A stretch of DNA of 64,000 nt, taken from contig NZ_CP035310.1 in the NCBI RefSeq assembly GCF_004114695.1, positions 1,719,501 to 1,783,500 on the forward strand. Reading direction: 5' to 3'. Source of the stretch: Erythrobacter sp. HKB08 (GTDB lineage: Bacteria; Pseudomonadota; Alphaproteobacteria; Sphingomonadales; Sphingomonadaceae). Of this stretch, positions 8,793 through 16,928 are shown piece by piece. Positions within the stretch are counted from its first letter, which is position 1, and each line of letters begins with the position of its first letter. The notes under the pieces are model-generated. The model was not told the origin of the DNA. It ran no database searches and saw nothing but the letters and a program-made list of their open reading frames with translations. The position numbers and the translations under genes are program-made.

Positions 8793-10293
8793 GGGCTGCG
8801 AGCGCGGCAGGGGGAGGGATGCCGAACCGCTCGTACTGATTACCGAAACTGCCCATGGCCCGCGTATCGACGCGGCGAACGATGCCGGACGCGCTGCCGG
8901 CGCGCGGCGCGGCATGATGCTCGCCGATGCGCGGACCCTGTGCCCGCAGCTGCAGGTCGCGCCGAGCGATCCGGCAGGCGATCTCGACTTCCTCGAGAAG
9001 CTCGCCTTGTGGGCGCGGCGCTGGGGACCGTGGAGCGCGCTCGATGCGCCCGACGGGATCATCGTCGACGTGACGGCGGTGTCCCACCTGTTCGGCGGCG
9101 AGGCGAAACTGCTGGCCGATGCGCAGGCGGCCCTAGCCAGGCGCGATCTCGTTGCCCGGCTCGCCATCGCGCCCACGGCGGGGGCGGCCTGGGCCCTCTC
9201 GCACCACGGACCGGAGCGGGCGATCCTCGCATGCGACGAGGATGCGTCTGCGCGCTTGTCGGACCTCCCGGTCGCGGCGTTGCGGCTCGACGAAGACGTG
9301 CTGACCGTCCTGCGACGCCTTGGCCTCAAGCGGCTTGGCGAGCTCGGCACGGTGGGGCGCGATGCGATCATGCGGCGTTTCCGCAATCGCAAGTCGCCCG
9401 CCGCCAACCCGCTGATCCGCATGGACCAGCTGCTCGGCAAGGTGCCCGAGCCGTTGCTGCCGGTCGTCCCGCAGCAGATGCCGCTCGTCCAGCGCAGGCT
9501 GATGGAGCCGATCCGTCACCGCGAACTGCTCGACCAGGTGCTCGCCGACCTTGCGCAGGACATGGCGCGCGAGCTCGAAGGCAAGGCGCAGGGCGCGCGG
9601 CGGCTCGAGCTGGGGCTGTGGCGGATCGATGGCGAGGTCGTCGTGCGCGCGCTGGAACTGTCCGCCGCAACGCGCGACCCGGCGCATATCTGCCGGCTCT
9701 TCGCAGCCAAGCTCGACGATGTGGATGCCGGTTTCGGGATCGAGACGGTGCGCCTGCGCGCAAGCTGGGCCGAACCGCTGGCGCTCGACCAGGGCGATAT
9801 CGAAGCCGGGGCGGAGGCGCATGGCACTTCGCTGTCAGCCTTCGTCGACCGGCTCACCGTGCGTCTCGGCGAGAAGGCGGTGCGCCGCCCGGTCCTGCAT
9901 GCCAGCCACCTGCCCGAACGTGCCCAGCGCTGGCAGAAACCGCTCGAGCCCGAACCCTCGAGCCAGGAGGAGCTGCGCTTCCACGCGCGCCCGCTCAAAC
10001 TGCTCGACCGGGCGGAGAAGATCGCGGTGCTCTATGCCACGCCCGACGGCTATCCCCAGCGCTTCCGCTGGCGGGGGAAGGTGCACGAGGTTACCCGCGT
10101 CGAGGGGCCGGAGCGGATCGCGCCCGAATGGTGGCGCGAACGCTCGACCACGCGGCTGCGCGACTACTACCGTATCGAGGACGGGGAAGGGCGGCGCTAC
10201 TGGATCTACCGCCACGGACTGATCGGCGACGGACGCGGCAACGACCGCGAGGGCGGATTACCCGACTGGTACCTGCAGGGGCTGTGCGCCTAG
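8659..10293 (+). CDS. imuB: ImuB, catalytically dead Y-family polymerase homologue
   Basis: 544 residues. The N-terminal RRILSIWLARLAIDRW replaces the first catalytic Asp motif of Y-family polymerases. GIIVDVTAVSHLFGGE (near residue 137) stands where active polymerases have the S-I-D-E catalytic pair, so it should not polymerise. The end, LPDWYLQGLCA, is the usual ImuB C-terminus. In the known mutasome ImuB is the hub that contacts the sliding clamp, ImuA and DnaE2. The start at 8659 overlaps imuA; GTG at 8704 would give a shorter protein beginning just before the conserved core. The stop codon shares CTAG with the convergent membrane gene. Confidence 0.9.
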   Translation: MTDRPSSPPSPATASVPTTLAPTPGRRILSIWLARLAIDRWRLGEGCERGRGRDAEPLVLITETAHGPRIDAANDAGRAAGARRGMMLADARTLCPQLQVAPSDPAGDLDFLEKLALWARRWGPWSALDAPDGIIVDVTAVSHLFGGEAKLLADAQAALARRDLVARLAIAPTAGAAWALSHHGPERAILACDEDASARLSDLPVAALRLDEDVLTVLRRLGLKRLGELGTVGRDAIMRRFRNRKSPAANPLIRMDQLLGKVPEPLLPVVPQQMPLVQRRLMEPIRHRELLDQVLADLAQDMARELEGKAQGARRLELGLWRIDGEVVVRALELSAATRDPAHICRLFAAKLDDVDAGFGIETVRLRASWAEPLALDQGDIEAGAEAHGTSLSAFVDRLTVRLGEKAVRRPVLHASHLPERAQRWQKPLEPEPSSQEELRFHARPLKLLDRAEKIAVLYATPDGYPQRFRWRGKVHEVTRVEGPERIAPEWWRERSTTRLRDYYRIEDGEGRRYWIYRHGLIGDGRGNDREGGLPDWYLQGLCA

Positions 10294-10604
10294 CTGCCCG
10301 CGATGGGCGATCCGACGACCCCGACCGCAAGCTCGACCCAGACGAAGGCAAGGGCGGCAAGCAGCAGCGCGATCAGCAGCGCCTTGAGCGGAAAGGAGCG
10401 CGCATTGCGCATGATGATCTCGGCAACCAGCGCGGTGCCCGAAAGCAGTCCGGCGGCGAGCGCGAAGTCGAACAGGCTCCAGTCCACTTCCGCGCTGAAC
10501 AGCATCCCGATCGCGGGGATCGCCAGCAGCACGGGGATGCTGCCCCACAGCAGCATACGCCAGGGCGGTGTGCCGGCGTGCGGATCGTGGATGTCTGCGC
10601 TCAT
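10290..10604 (-). CDS. small three-helix membrane protein, unknown function
   Basis: 104 residues, ATG at 10604 with an excellent ribosome site (AGGAGGAAATC before the ATG). A polar N-terminus of about 15 residues is followed by three hydrophobic segments, roughly residues 17-36, 43-63 and 73-95. I recognise no family. It is the only minus-strand gene between imuB and the radical-SAM gene: its stop TAG overlaps the imuB stop TAG in a CTAG palindrome, and its start faces the second LexA box 83 bp away. SOS control through that box is possible but unproven. Confidence 0.75.
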   Translation of the reverse strand: MSADIHDPHAGTPPWRMLLWGSIPVLLAIPAIGMLFSAEVDWSLFDFALAAGLLSGTALVAEIIMRNARSFPLKALLIALLLAALAFVWVELAVGVVGSPIAGS

Positions 10605-10668
10605 GATTTCCTCCTGCGGCAAGGATGTCGGACTAGCCGCCTGAATACAAGCTGATCCAACAATCCGC

Positions 10669-10701
10669 TTGGCGAATCCCGCGTGAGAACATATAAGGAA
10701 C
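10669..10701 (+). promoter_or_regulatory. LexA (SOS) box and promoter of the rSAM-udgX-dnaE2 unit
   Basis: The operator GAAC-ATATAAG-GAAC at 10687-10701 has the same spacing as the imuA box. Inside it TATAAG (10692-10697) makes a good -10, and TTGGCG (10669-10674) sits 17 bp upstream as a -35. The predicted first transcribed base, 10704, is the A of the ATG. The decamer GGAACATATG is identical to the one ending the imuA box. Confidence 0.8.
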
Positions 10702-10703
10702 AT

Positions 10704-11948
10704 ATGGGCTCGCAGACCATCATGGAGAAGCTGGAAATCCTCGCCGATGCGGCGAAGTACGATGCGTCCTGCGCGTCGTCCGGGACGACGAAGAAGAACT
10801 CGCTCGGCGGGAAGGGCATCGGCTCGACCGAAGGGATGGGCATCTGCCATGCCTATGCGCCCGACGGGCGATGCATCTCGCTGCTCAAGATCCTGCTGAC
10901 CAATCACTGCGTGTTCGATTGCCATTACTGCGTGAACCGCAAGAGCTCGAACATCCGCCGCGCGCGCTTCACCCCGCAGGAAGTCGCCGACCTGACGCTG
11001 GCCTTCTACCGGCGCAACTACATCGAGGGGCTGTTCCTCTCCTCGGGTATCGTGAAGAGCTCGAACCACACGATGGAGCAGCTGGTCGAGACCGCGCGCA
11101 TCCTGCGCGAAGAGCACGATTTTCGCGGCTACATCCATTTGAAGACCATCCCCGAAGCGGACCCGGAACTGGTCCACCAGGCGGGTCTTTATGCCGACCG
11201 CGTCTCGATCAATGTCGAGCTGCCGACCGACAGCGGCCTCAACCGCCTCGCGCCCGACAAGAACGCAGGCCAGATCGAAGGTGCGATGGCGAAGACGAAG
11301 GACGACATCGTCGAGGCGAAGGATGCGAAGAAGCGCTTCCGCCACGCGCCGCGCTTCGCTCCGGCCGGCCAGTCGACCCAGATGATCGTCGGCGCCGACG
11401 GGGCGAGCGATTCCGATATCGTGGGCAAGGCGAGCCGGCTGTACGACGGTTTCAAGCTGCGCCGCGTCTATTACTCCGCTTTCTCGCCGATCCCCGATGC
11501 GAGCGCGGTCCTCCCGCTGAAGCGCCCGCCGCTGATCCGCGAGCACCGCCTCTACCAGTCCGACTGGCTGATGCGCTTCTATGGCTACAAGCCGGGCGAA
11601 GTCATGCAGGCGACCGATGCGGCGGGGAACCTGCCGCTCGACATCGATCCCAAGCTCGCCTGGGCGCTCAAGTTCCGCGACATGTTCCCGCTCGACGTCA
11701 ACCGCGCGGGCCGCGAGCAATTGCTGCGCGTGCCCGGACTTGGCGTCACGGCGGTAAACCGGATCATTGCGGCACGACGCCACCACGCGCTGCGACTGGA
11801 TGACGTCGCGCGCCTTACCCAGTCGATCGCCAAGGTGCGGCCTTTCATCTGCACGCTCGACTGGCGACCGACCATGCTGACCGACCGGGCGGACCTGCGC
11901 CGCCTGCTCGCGCCGAAGCAGGAGCAGCTGGAGCTGTTCGCGGCATGA
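10704..11948 (+). CDS. putative DNA modification/repair radical SAM protein (SplB-like, UDG-linked)
   Basis: 414 residues. The radical-SAM cluster motif C-x3-C-x2-C is CVFDCHYC, with Cys at about 69, 73 and 76, preceded by GICHAYAPDGRC and a Cys near residue 23 (YDASCASSG). The C-terminal part has a helix-hairpin-helix DNA-binding unit, LLRVPGLGVTAVNRIIAARR. It fits the radical-SAM family that is regularly paired with UDG-like genes, whose reaction is unknown; spore photoproduct lyase is the nearest characterised relative I can suggest. An alternative start is ATG 10722 (MEKLEIL), nearer the usual family N-terminus. The next gene overlaps by ATGA, which implies translational coupling. Confidence 0.85.
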   Translation: MGSQTIMEKLEILADAAKYDASCASSGTTKKNSLGGKGIGSTEGMGICHAYAPDGRCISLLKILLTNHCVFDCHYCVNRKSSNIRRARFTPQEVADLTLAFYRRNYIEGLFLSSGIVKSSNHTMEQLVETARILREEHDFRGYIHLKTIPEADPELVHQAGLYADRVSINVELPTDSGLNRLAPDKNAGQIEGAMAKTKDDIVEAKDAKKRFRHAPRFAPAGQSTQMIVGADGASDSDIVGKASRLYDGFKLRRVYYSAFSPIPDASAVLPLKRPPLIREHRLYQSDWLMRFYGYKPGEVMQATDAAGNLPLDIDPKLAWALKFRDMFPLDVNRAGREQLLRVPGLGVTAVNRIIAARRHHALRLDDVARLTQSIAKVRPFICTLDWRPTMLTDRADLRRLLAPKQEQLELFAA

Positions 11949-13384
11949 CGGCGCTCCAGCATGTGAAGCTCGGCACCTATTACGTGGTGAACCTGCCCGA
12001 GCCGGACGATTTCGACTTCTGGCGCGAACGGGCGCGGCAGCTCGTGCAATGCGACGTGCCGCCGGACCGGGTGGCATGGGTCGAGCCGGGCGGTAGTGGT
12101 GATCTCTTCTCCGGCGGCGACCGTCGCCTGCCCGTGCCCGAAGCGGGCGCGCGGCCCGTGCGCGCCAACCGCCGTTTCGTCTCGCTCGCGAAGAATGCTG
12201 CGCTCCATTCCGAGCCTGAACGTTTCGCGCTGCTTTACCGCCTGCTCTGGCGGCTCCAGTCCAACCCGCGGCTGATGGAGGACAAGACCGACCTCGACGT
12301 GCGCCGCGTGGAAGAGCTCGACAAGAACGTGCGGCGCGACAGCCACAAGATGCACGCCTTCGTCCGCTTCCGCCTGGTCGAGAGCGACGAGCCCGAAGCG
12401 CAGGACTACTACGTCGCCTGGTTCGAGCCGGAGCATCACATCGTGCGCGCCAATGCAGGCTTCTTCATGCGCCGCTTCGCCAACATGAAATGGTCGATCC
12501 TGACCCCGAAGGGCTGCCTCCACTGGGACGGCCACACCATGTCCGAAGGCCCGCCTGCGCAGCGCAGCGATGCGCCGAGCGGCGATCCGACCGAGGACCT
12601 GTGGCGCAAGTACTACGCATCCATTTTCAATCCGGCGCGTTTGAAGGTGGGCGCCATGCTCAAGGAGATGCCCAAGAAGTACTGGAAGAATATGCCCGAG
12701 GCATCGCTCATTCCCGAGCTGGTCGCGGGCGCGCAGAAACGGGAGTCGCAAATGGTCGAGGCAGGTGCGCTGGAATTCGAGGCTCGGCCCGACACGCTCG
12801 AGGCGATCGATGCGGCGATCCATCGCTGCCGCAAATGCCCGATCGGCCAGCTCGACAACCATGCGGTGATGGGCGAGGGGCCGCGCGATGCTTCTCTCAT
12901 GATCGTCGGCGAGCAGCCGGGCGACCAGGAGGACCAGGCAGGCCGTCCCTTCGTCGGTCCCGCCGGGCAATTGCTCGACCGCCATCTCGAGAAGGCGGGG
13001 ATCGATCGCGGCGCGGCCTATGTCACCAACACGGTGAAGCACTTCAAATACGTCCAGCGCGGCAAGCGCCGGCTGCACCAGTCGCCGACCGCGAAGGAAA
13101 TCGACACCTGTCGCTGGTGGATCGAGAGCGAGCGCGCGATCGTGAAGCCCAGGGTCATCCTGGCCCTCGGTGCGAGCGCGGCGCGCGGAATGCTCGGCAA
13201 GACGGTAAGTATCTCCAAAGCTCGCGGCGAACCGATTGCGCTCGAGGATGGCAGCGAGCTGTGGATCACCGCGCACCCCTCCTACCTCCTGCGCCTCGAC
13301 GGCGAGGCGGCCGAGAAGCAGGCTCGCCTGTTCGACGCCGATCTCGCCGCCGTGAAGGAGCGGCTGGAGGAGCTCGCAGCGTGA
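11945..13384 (+). CDS. udgX: DUF4130 (probable DNA metabolism) domain fused to UdgX-type uracil-DNA glycosylase domain
   Basis: 479 residues in two parts. Residues 1 to about 265 match the DUF4130 domain that travels with the preceding radical-SAM protein. Residues about 285-479 are a family-4-like UDG with UdgX hallmarks: CRKC (295-298) and Cys389 as iron-sulfur ligands, motif A GEQPGDQED (322-330), the loop KRRLH (374-378) and HPSYLLR (444-450). In mycobacterial UdgX the KRRIH loop His attacks the abasic sugar and leaves a covalent protein-DNA adduct at uracil; this protein keeps that His. It starts inside the stop of the radical-SAM gene and ends two bases before dnaE2. Confidence 0.9.
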   Translation: MTALQHVKLGTYYVVNLPEPDDFDFWRERARQLVQCDVPPDRVAWVEPGGSGDLFSGGDRRLPVPEAGARPVRANRRFVSLAKNAALHSEPERFALLYRLLWRLQSNPRLMEDKTDLDVRRVEELDKNVRRDSHKMHAFVRFRLVESDEPEAQDYYVAWFEPEHHIVRANAGFFMRRFANMKWSILTPKGCLHWDGHTMSEGPPAQRSDAPSGDPTEDLWRKYYASIFNPARLKVGAMLKEMPKKYWKNMPEASLIPELVAGAQKRESQMVEAGALEFEARPDTLEAIDAAIHRCRKCPIGQLDNHAVMGEGPRDASLMIVGEQPGDQEDQAGRPFVGPAGQLLDRHLEKAGIDRGAAYVTNTVKHFKYVQRGKRRLHQSPTAKEIDTCRWWIESERAIVKPRVILALGASAARGMLGKTVSISKARGEPIALEDGSELWITAHPSYLLRLDGEAAEKQARLFDADLAAVKERLEELAA

Positions 13385-13385
13385 T

Positions 13386-16300
13386 ATGCCCGAGGCGGCC
13401 CTCACTCCCGACAAGCGAAGGATCGAACTCGATCCCGACCTGATCGACGCGCCGCCACGTGCGCCCTTCGTCGAGCTTGGGCTGGTGAGCTGTTTCAGCT
13501 TCCTGCGCGGAGCCTCCGATGCGGTCGACCTCGTGATGACCGCACGCCAGCACGGCTATGACGCGATCGGGATCGCCGATGCGAACACCATGGCCGGCGT
13601 GGTCCGCATCCACACTGAAGCGAAAACGCTTAAATTGAAGCCACTTATCGGCTGCCGTGTGGAAACGGTCGAGGGGCTGGCCTTCCTCGCCTACCCGCGC
13701 GACCGGGCGGCCTATGGCAGGCTCTGCCGCCTGATCAGCGCCGGGCGGATGCAGACGCTCGACGGGGAGTGGCAGGCCAAGGGCGAGTGCGACATTTCGC
13801 TGCGCATGCTCGCCGCCCATGCCGAGGGGGTGCAGCTTATTCTCCTGCCTCCGCGCGATCTCGACGCGGAGGTGACCGTGCCTGCCTGGGCGAGCAATGT
13901 CATCGCGATCGGCGGGCGCACGGTGCAGCGGCGTGTGGAGGTGCCCTTCGCGCAGGCAATTCCCCATCTTGCCAAGGGTTTGCCGAGCCTTCGCCACATC
14001 GCGGCGAGCTATCTCTACTCCGGCGACGACGTGGCGCGCATCGACCGGCTCGATACGCTGGCGAGGGCAAACGGGCTGTCTTTGCTTGCGACCAACGACG
14101 TTCACTACCACGCCCCCCAGCGCCGCCCGCTGCAGGACGTAATGACCGCGATCCGCCACAAGACCACGGTCGATGCGGCGGGCCACCTGCTGCACGGCAA
14201 TGCCGAGCGCTACCTCAAGCCGCCAGAGGTCATGCTCCGCCTGTTCGAGCGCTGGCCCCATGCAATCGCCGCAGCGCGCGAGGTCGCCGATACGTGCGAT
14301 TTCAGCCTCGACGAGCTGCGCTACGAATACCCGGAAGAGATTTATCCCGGCGGCATGACGCCACAGCAATACCTTGAAAAATCTACCTGGCAGGGGGCGC
14401 AGTGGCGCTACCCCCACGGTGTGCCGGACAGCGTCGAGGCAACGCTCGAGCGCGAGCTCGAATTGATCGAGAAGCTGGATCTCGCGCGCTATTTCCTCAC
14501 CATCAAGGACATCGTCGACTTCGCCCGCAACGAGGTTGATCCGCCGATCCTGTGCCAGGGGCGGGGCAGCGCGGCGAACTCGGCGGTGTGCTACTGCCTC
14601 GGCATCACCAGCGTCGATCCGTCGAAGCACCAGCTGCTGTTCGACCGCTTCATCTCAGAAGAACGCAAGGAACCGCCCGATATCGACGTCGATTTCGAGC
14701 ACGAGCGGCGAGAGGAGGTGATCCAGCACATCTACCGCAAGTACGGACGCCACCGCGCAGGACTGTGCGCGACGGTCATCCACTACCGCCCGCGCATGGC
14801 GATCCGCGAGGTCGGCAAGGCGATGGGCCTGTCGGAGGATGTCACCAGCGCGCTCGCCCGGACTGTCTGGGGCGGGTGGGGCCGCGAGATCGGCGAGGCG
14901 CATGTCGCGGAAACCGGGATGGACATCACCGATCCGCATCTCCGCCGTGTTCTCAAACTGACCGAGCAAATGATTGGAATGCCGCGCCATTTGTCGCAGC
15001 ATGTCGGCGGTTTCATCCTCACTGAGGGCGCGCTCACCGAAACCGTGCCGATCGGGAACGGGGCCATGCCGGAGCGCAGTTTCATCGAATGGGACAAGGA
15101 CGACATCGAGGCGCTCGGTATCCTCAAGGTCGACGTGCTCGCCCTCGGCATGCTGACCTGCATCAAGAAATGCCTCGATCTGCTTGAAAAACATCATGAA
15201 AGGCGGCTGACGCTTGCCACCGTCCCGCGCGAGGACCCCGAAACCTACGCCATGCTGCGCAAGGGGGACTCGCTCGGCGTCTTCCAGGTCGAGAGCCGGG
15301 CGCAGATGAACATGCTGCCACGCCTGCGCCCGCGCGAGTTCTACGACCTCGTCATTCAGGTCGCGATCGTGCGTCCCGGCCCGATCCAGGGCGACATGGT
15401 CCATCCCTACCTCAAGCGGCGCCGCGGGGCGGAAAAGGTCGTCATTCCCGCCCCGAGCCCCGAGCACGGCCCGCCGGATGAGCTGTCGAGCATTCTCGAG
15501 CGTACGCTGGGCGTGCCGATCTTCCAGGAACAGGCGATGAAGATCGCGCTCGACGCGGCCAGGTTCTCCTCCACCGAGGCGAACCGACTGCGCAAGGCGA
15601 TGGCGACCTTCCGCAGCCGCGGCATGGTCGACGAGTTGCAGGACATGATGGTCGAGCGCATGGTGACACGCGGATACGACCGCGACTTCGCCCAGCGCTG
15701 CTTCAACCAGATCCGCGGTTTCGGCGAATACGGCTTCCCCGAAAGCCACGCGGCGAGCTTCGCGCACCTTGTCTATGTATCGAGCTGGCTCAAATGCCAC
15801 TTCCCTGCCGCCTTCGCTTGTGCGCTGCTCAACTCGCAGCCGATGGGCTTCTATGCCCCGGCGCAGATCGTTCGCGATGCGAGCGAGCATGGCGTCATCG
15901 TGCTGCCGGCCGACGTCAATCACTCGCAGTGGGATTGCACGCTTGAAACCATCGGTGACGCCGCGACGGATTGCCGCGACAGCGGGCGGCTCGACCGGCA
16001 TATCGCGTTGCGGCTCGGCCTGCGGCAGGTCGACGGGCTGCCCGAGCATATCGCCGCCCGGATCGTCGCCGAGCGCGAGGAAACAGGGGCTTACGATGAC
16101 GTCATGGCGCTACGTGACCGGGCTCGCGTGCCGCCGGCGCATGTCGAACGGCTCGCCAGCGCGGATTGCTTCGGTTCCATGCAGCTGTCGCGGCGGCAGG
16201 CGCTGTGGGATGCGCGCAGCATCGTCTCCGGGCCCGACCTGCCGCTGTTCCGTCATGCCGAGCAGCGCGACGAAGGGGCGGAGAAGGCGCGTACGCACCT

Positions 16301-16928
16301 GCCGCAGATGCCGCTGTCGGAGGAGGTGGTCGCCGACTACCAGACGACGCGCCTCAGCCTGAAAGCGCACCCCATGGCCTTCCTGCGCCCCGAGCTTGCC
16401 GAGCGCGGCTTCGTGCGCGCCTGCGACCTGCGCGAGCGCAAGTTCCGTTCCATGGTCAATGTCGCCGGCGTGGTGCTGATCCGCCAGCGACCGGGCAGCG
16501 CCAAGGGCGTGTGCTTCATCACGCTGGAGGACGAGACCGGCGTCATCAACCTGGTCGTGTGGCCCGATCTCAAGGAAAAACAACGCACTGTGGTGATGGG
16601 TTCACGCCTGATGGAAGTGCGTGGGCGGGTCGAGTATGACGACGAGGTGATCCACGTCATCGCCCACCACATGACCGACGCGAGCCACCAGCTCTACAAG
16701 CTGTCGGACGACATACTCAATGCGCCCATCGCGCGGGCCGACCATGTCAACAGCCCGCTACAGACTGGAAAAGCCAATCCGCGCAACGACTTGCGGGAAG
16801 GGGCTGACGATCCTTACAAGCCGGTCGAGCCGTGGCAGGAACCGCCGCCGGGCAACCGCGAATGCGGCTACCACCAGGGCCATCCGCGCGATGTGCGGAT
16901 CATGCCGAAATCGAGGGACTTCCATTGA
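13386..16928 (+). CDS. dnaE2: error-prone DNA polymerase III alpha subunit homologue (ImuC)
   Basis: 1180 residues, the expected class of length for DnaE2. Order of parts: a degenerate PHP domain, polymerase palm with GRGSAANSAVCYCLG and the catalytic PDIDVDF (Asp at about 432, 434 and 436), fingers, a tandem HhH region (DGLPEHIAARIV) and a C-terminal OB fold (GVCFITLEDETGVINLVVWP). In the PHP domain the usual H-x-H-S-x-Y-S metal motif reads ELGLVSCFSFLRGAS, so no PHP proofreading nuclease is expected. It performs damage-induced mutagenic bypass with ImuA/ImuB. It follows the UdgX gene by one base, so it belongs to the same SOS message. Confidence 0.95.
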   Translation: MPEAALTPDKRRIELDPDLIDAPPRAPFVELGLVSCFSFLRGASDAVDLVMTARQHGYDAIGIADANTMAGVVRIHTEAKTLKLKPLIGCRVETVEGLAFLAYPRDRAAYGRLCRLISAGRMQTLDGEWQAKGECDISLRMLAAHAEGVQLILLPPRDLDAEVTVPAWASNVIAIGGRTVQRRVEVPFAQAIPHLAKGLPSLRHIAASYLYSGDDVARIDRLDTLARANGLSLLATNDVHYHAPQRRPLQDVMTAIRHKTTVDAAGHLLHGNAERYLKPPEVMLRLFERWPHAIAAAREVADTCDFSLDELRYEYPEEIYPGGMTPQQYLEKSTWQGAQWRYPHGVPDSVEATLERELELIEKLDLARYFLTIKDIVDFARNEVDPPILCQGRGSAANSAVCYCLGITSVDPSKHQLLFDRFISEERKEPPDIDVDFEHERREEVIQHIYRKYGRHRAGLCATVIHYRPRMAIREVGKAMGLSEDVTSALARTVWGGWGREIGEAHVAETGMDITDPHLRRVLKLTEQMIGMPRHLSQHVGGFILTEGALTETVPIGNGAMPERSFIEWDKDDIEALGILKVDVLALGMLTCIKKCLDLLEKHHERRLTLATVPREDPETYAMLRKGDSLGVFQVESRAQMNMLPRLRPREFYDLVIQVAIVRPGPIQGDMVHPYLKRRRGAEKVVIPAPSPEHGPPDELSSILERTLGVPIFQEQAMKIALDAARFSSTEANRLRKAMATFRSRGMVDELQDMMVERMVTRGYDRDFAQRCFNQIRGFGEYGFPESHAASFAHLVYVSSWLKCHFPAAFACALLNSQPMGFYAPAQIVRDASEHGVIVLPADVNHSQWDCTLETIGDAATDCRDSGRLDRHIALRLGLRQVDGLPEHIAARIVAEREETGAYDDVMALRDRARVPPAHVERLASADCFGSMQLSRRQALWDARSIVSGPDLPLFRHAEQRDEGAEKARTHLPQMPLSEEVVADYQTTRLSLKAHPMAFLRPELAERGFVRACDLRERKFRSMVNVAGVVLIRQRPGSAKGVCFITLEDETGVINLVVWPDLKEKQRTVVMGSRLMEVRGRVEYDDEVIHVIAHHMTDASHQLYKLSDDILNAPIARADHVNSPLQTGKANPRNDLREGADDPYKPVEPWQEPPPGNRECGYHQGHPRDVRIMPKSRDFH

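Noticed and set aside
11585-16049. Long minus-strand open frames opposite udgX and dnaE2 (up to 609 codons)
   Set aside because: They lie antisense to well-conserved SOS genes and have no motif; they are composition artefacts.
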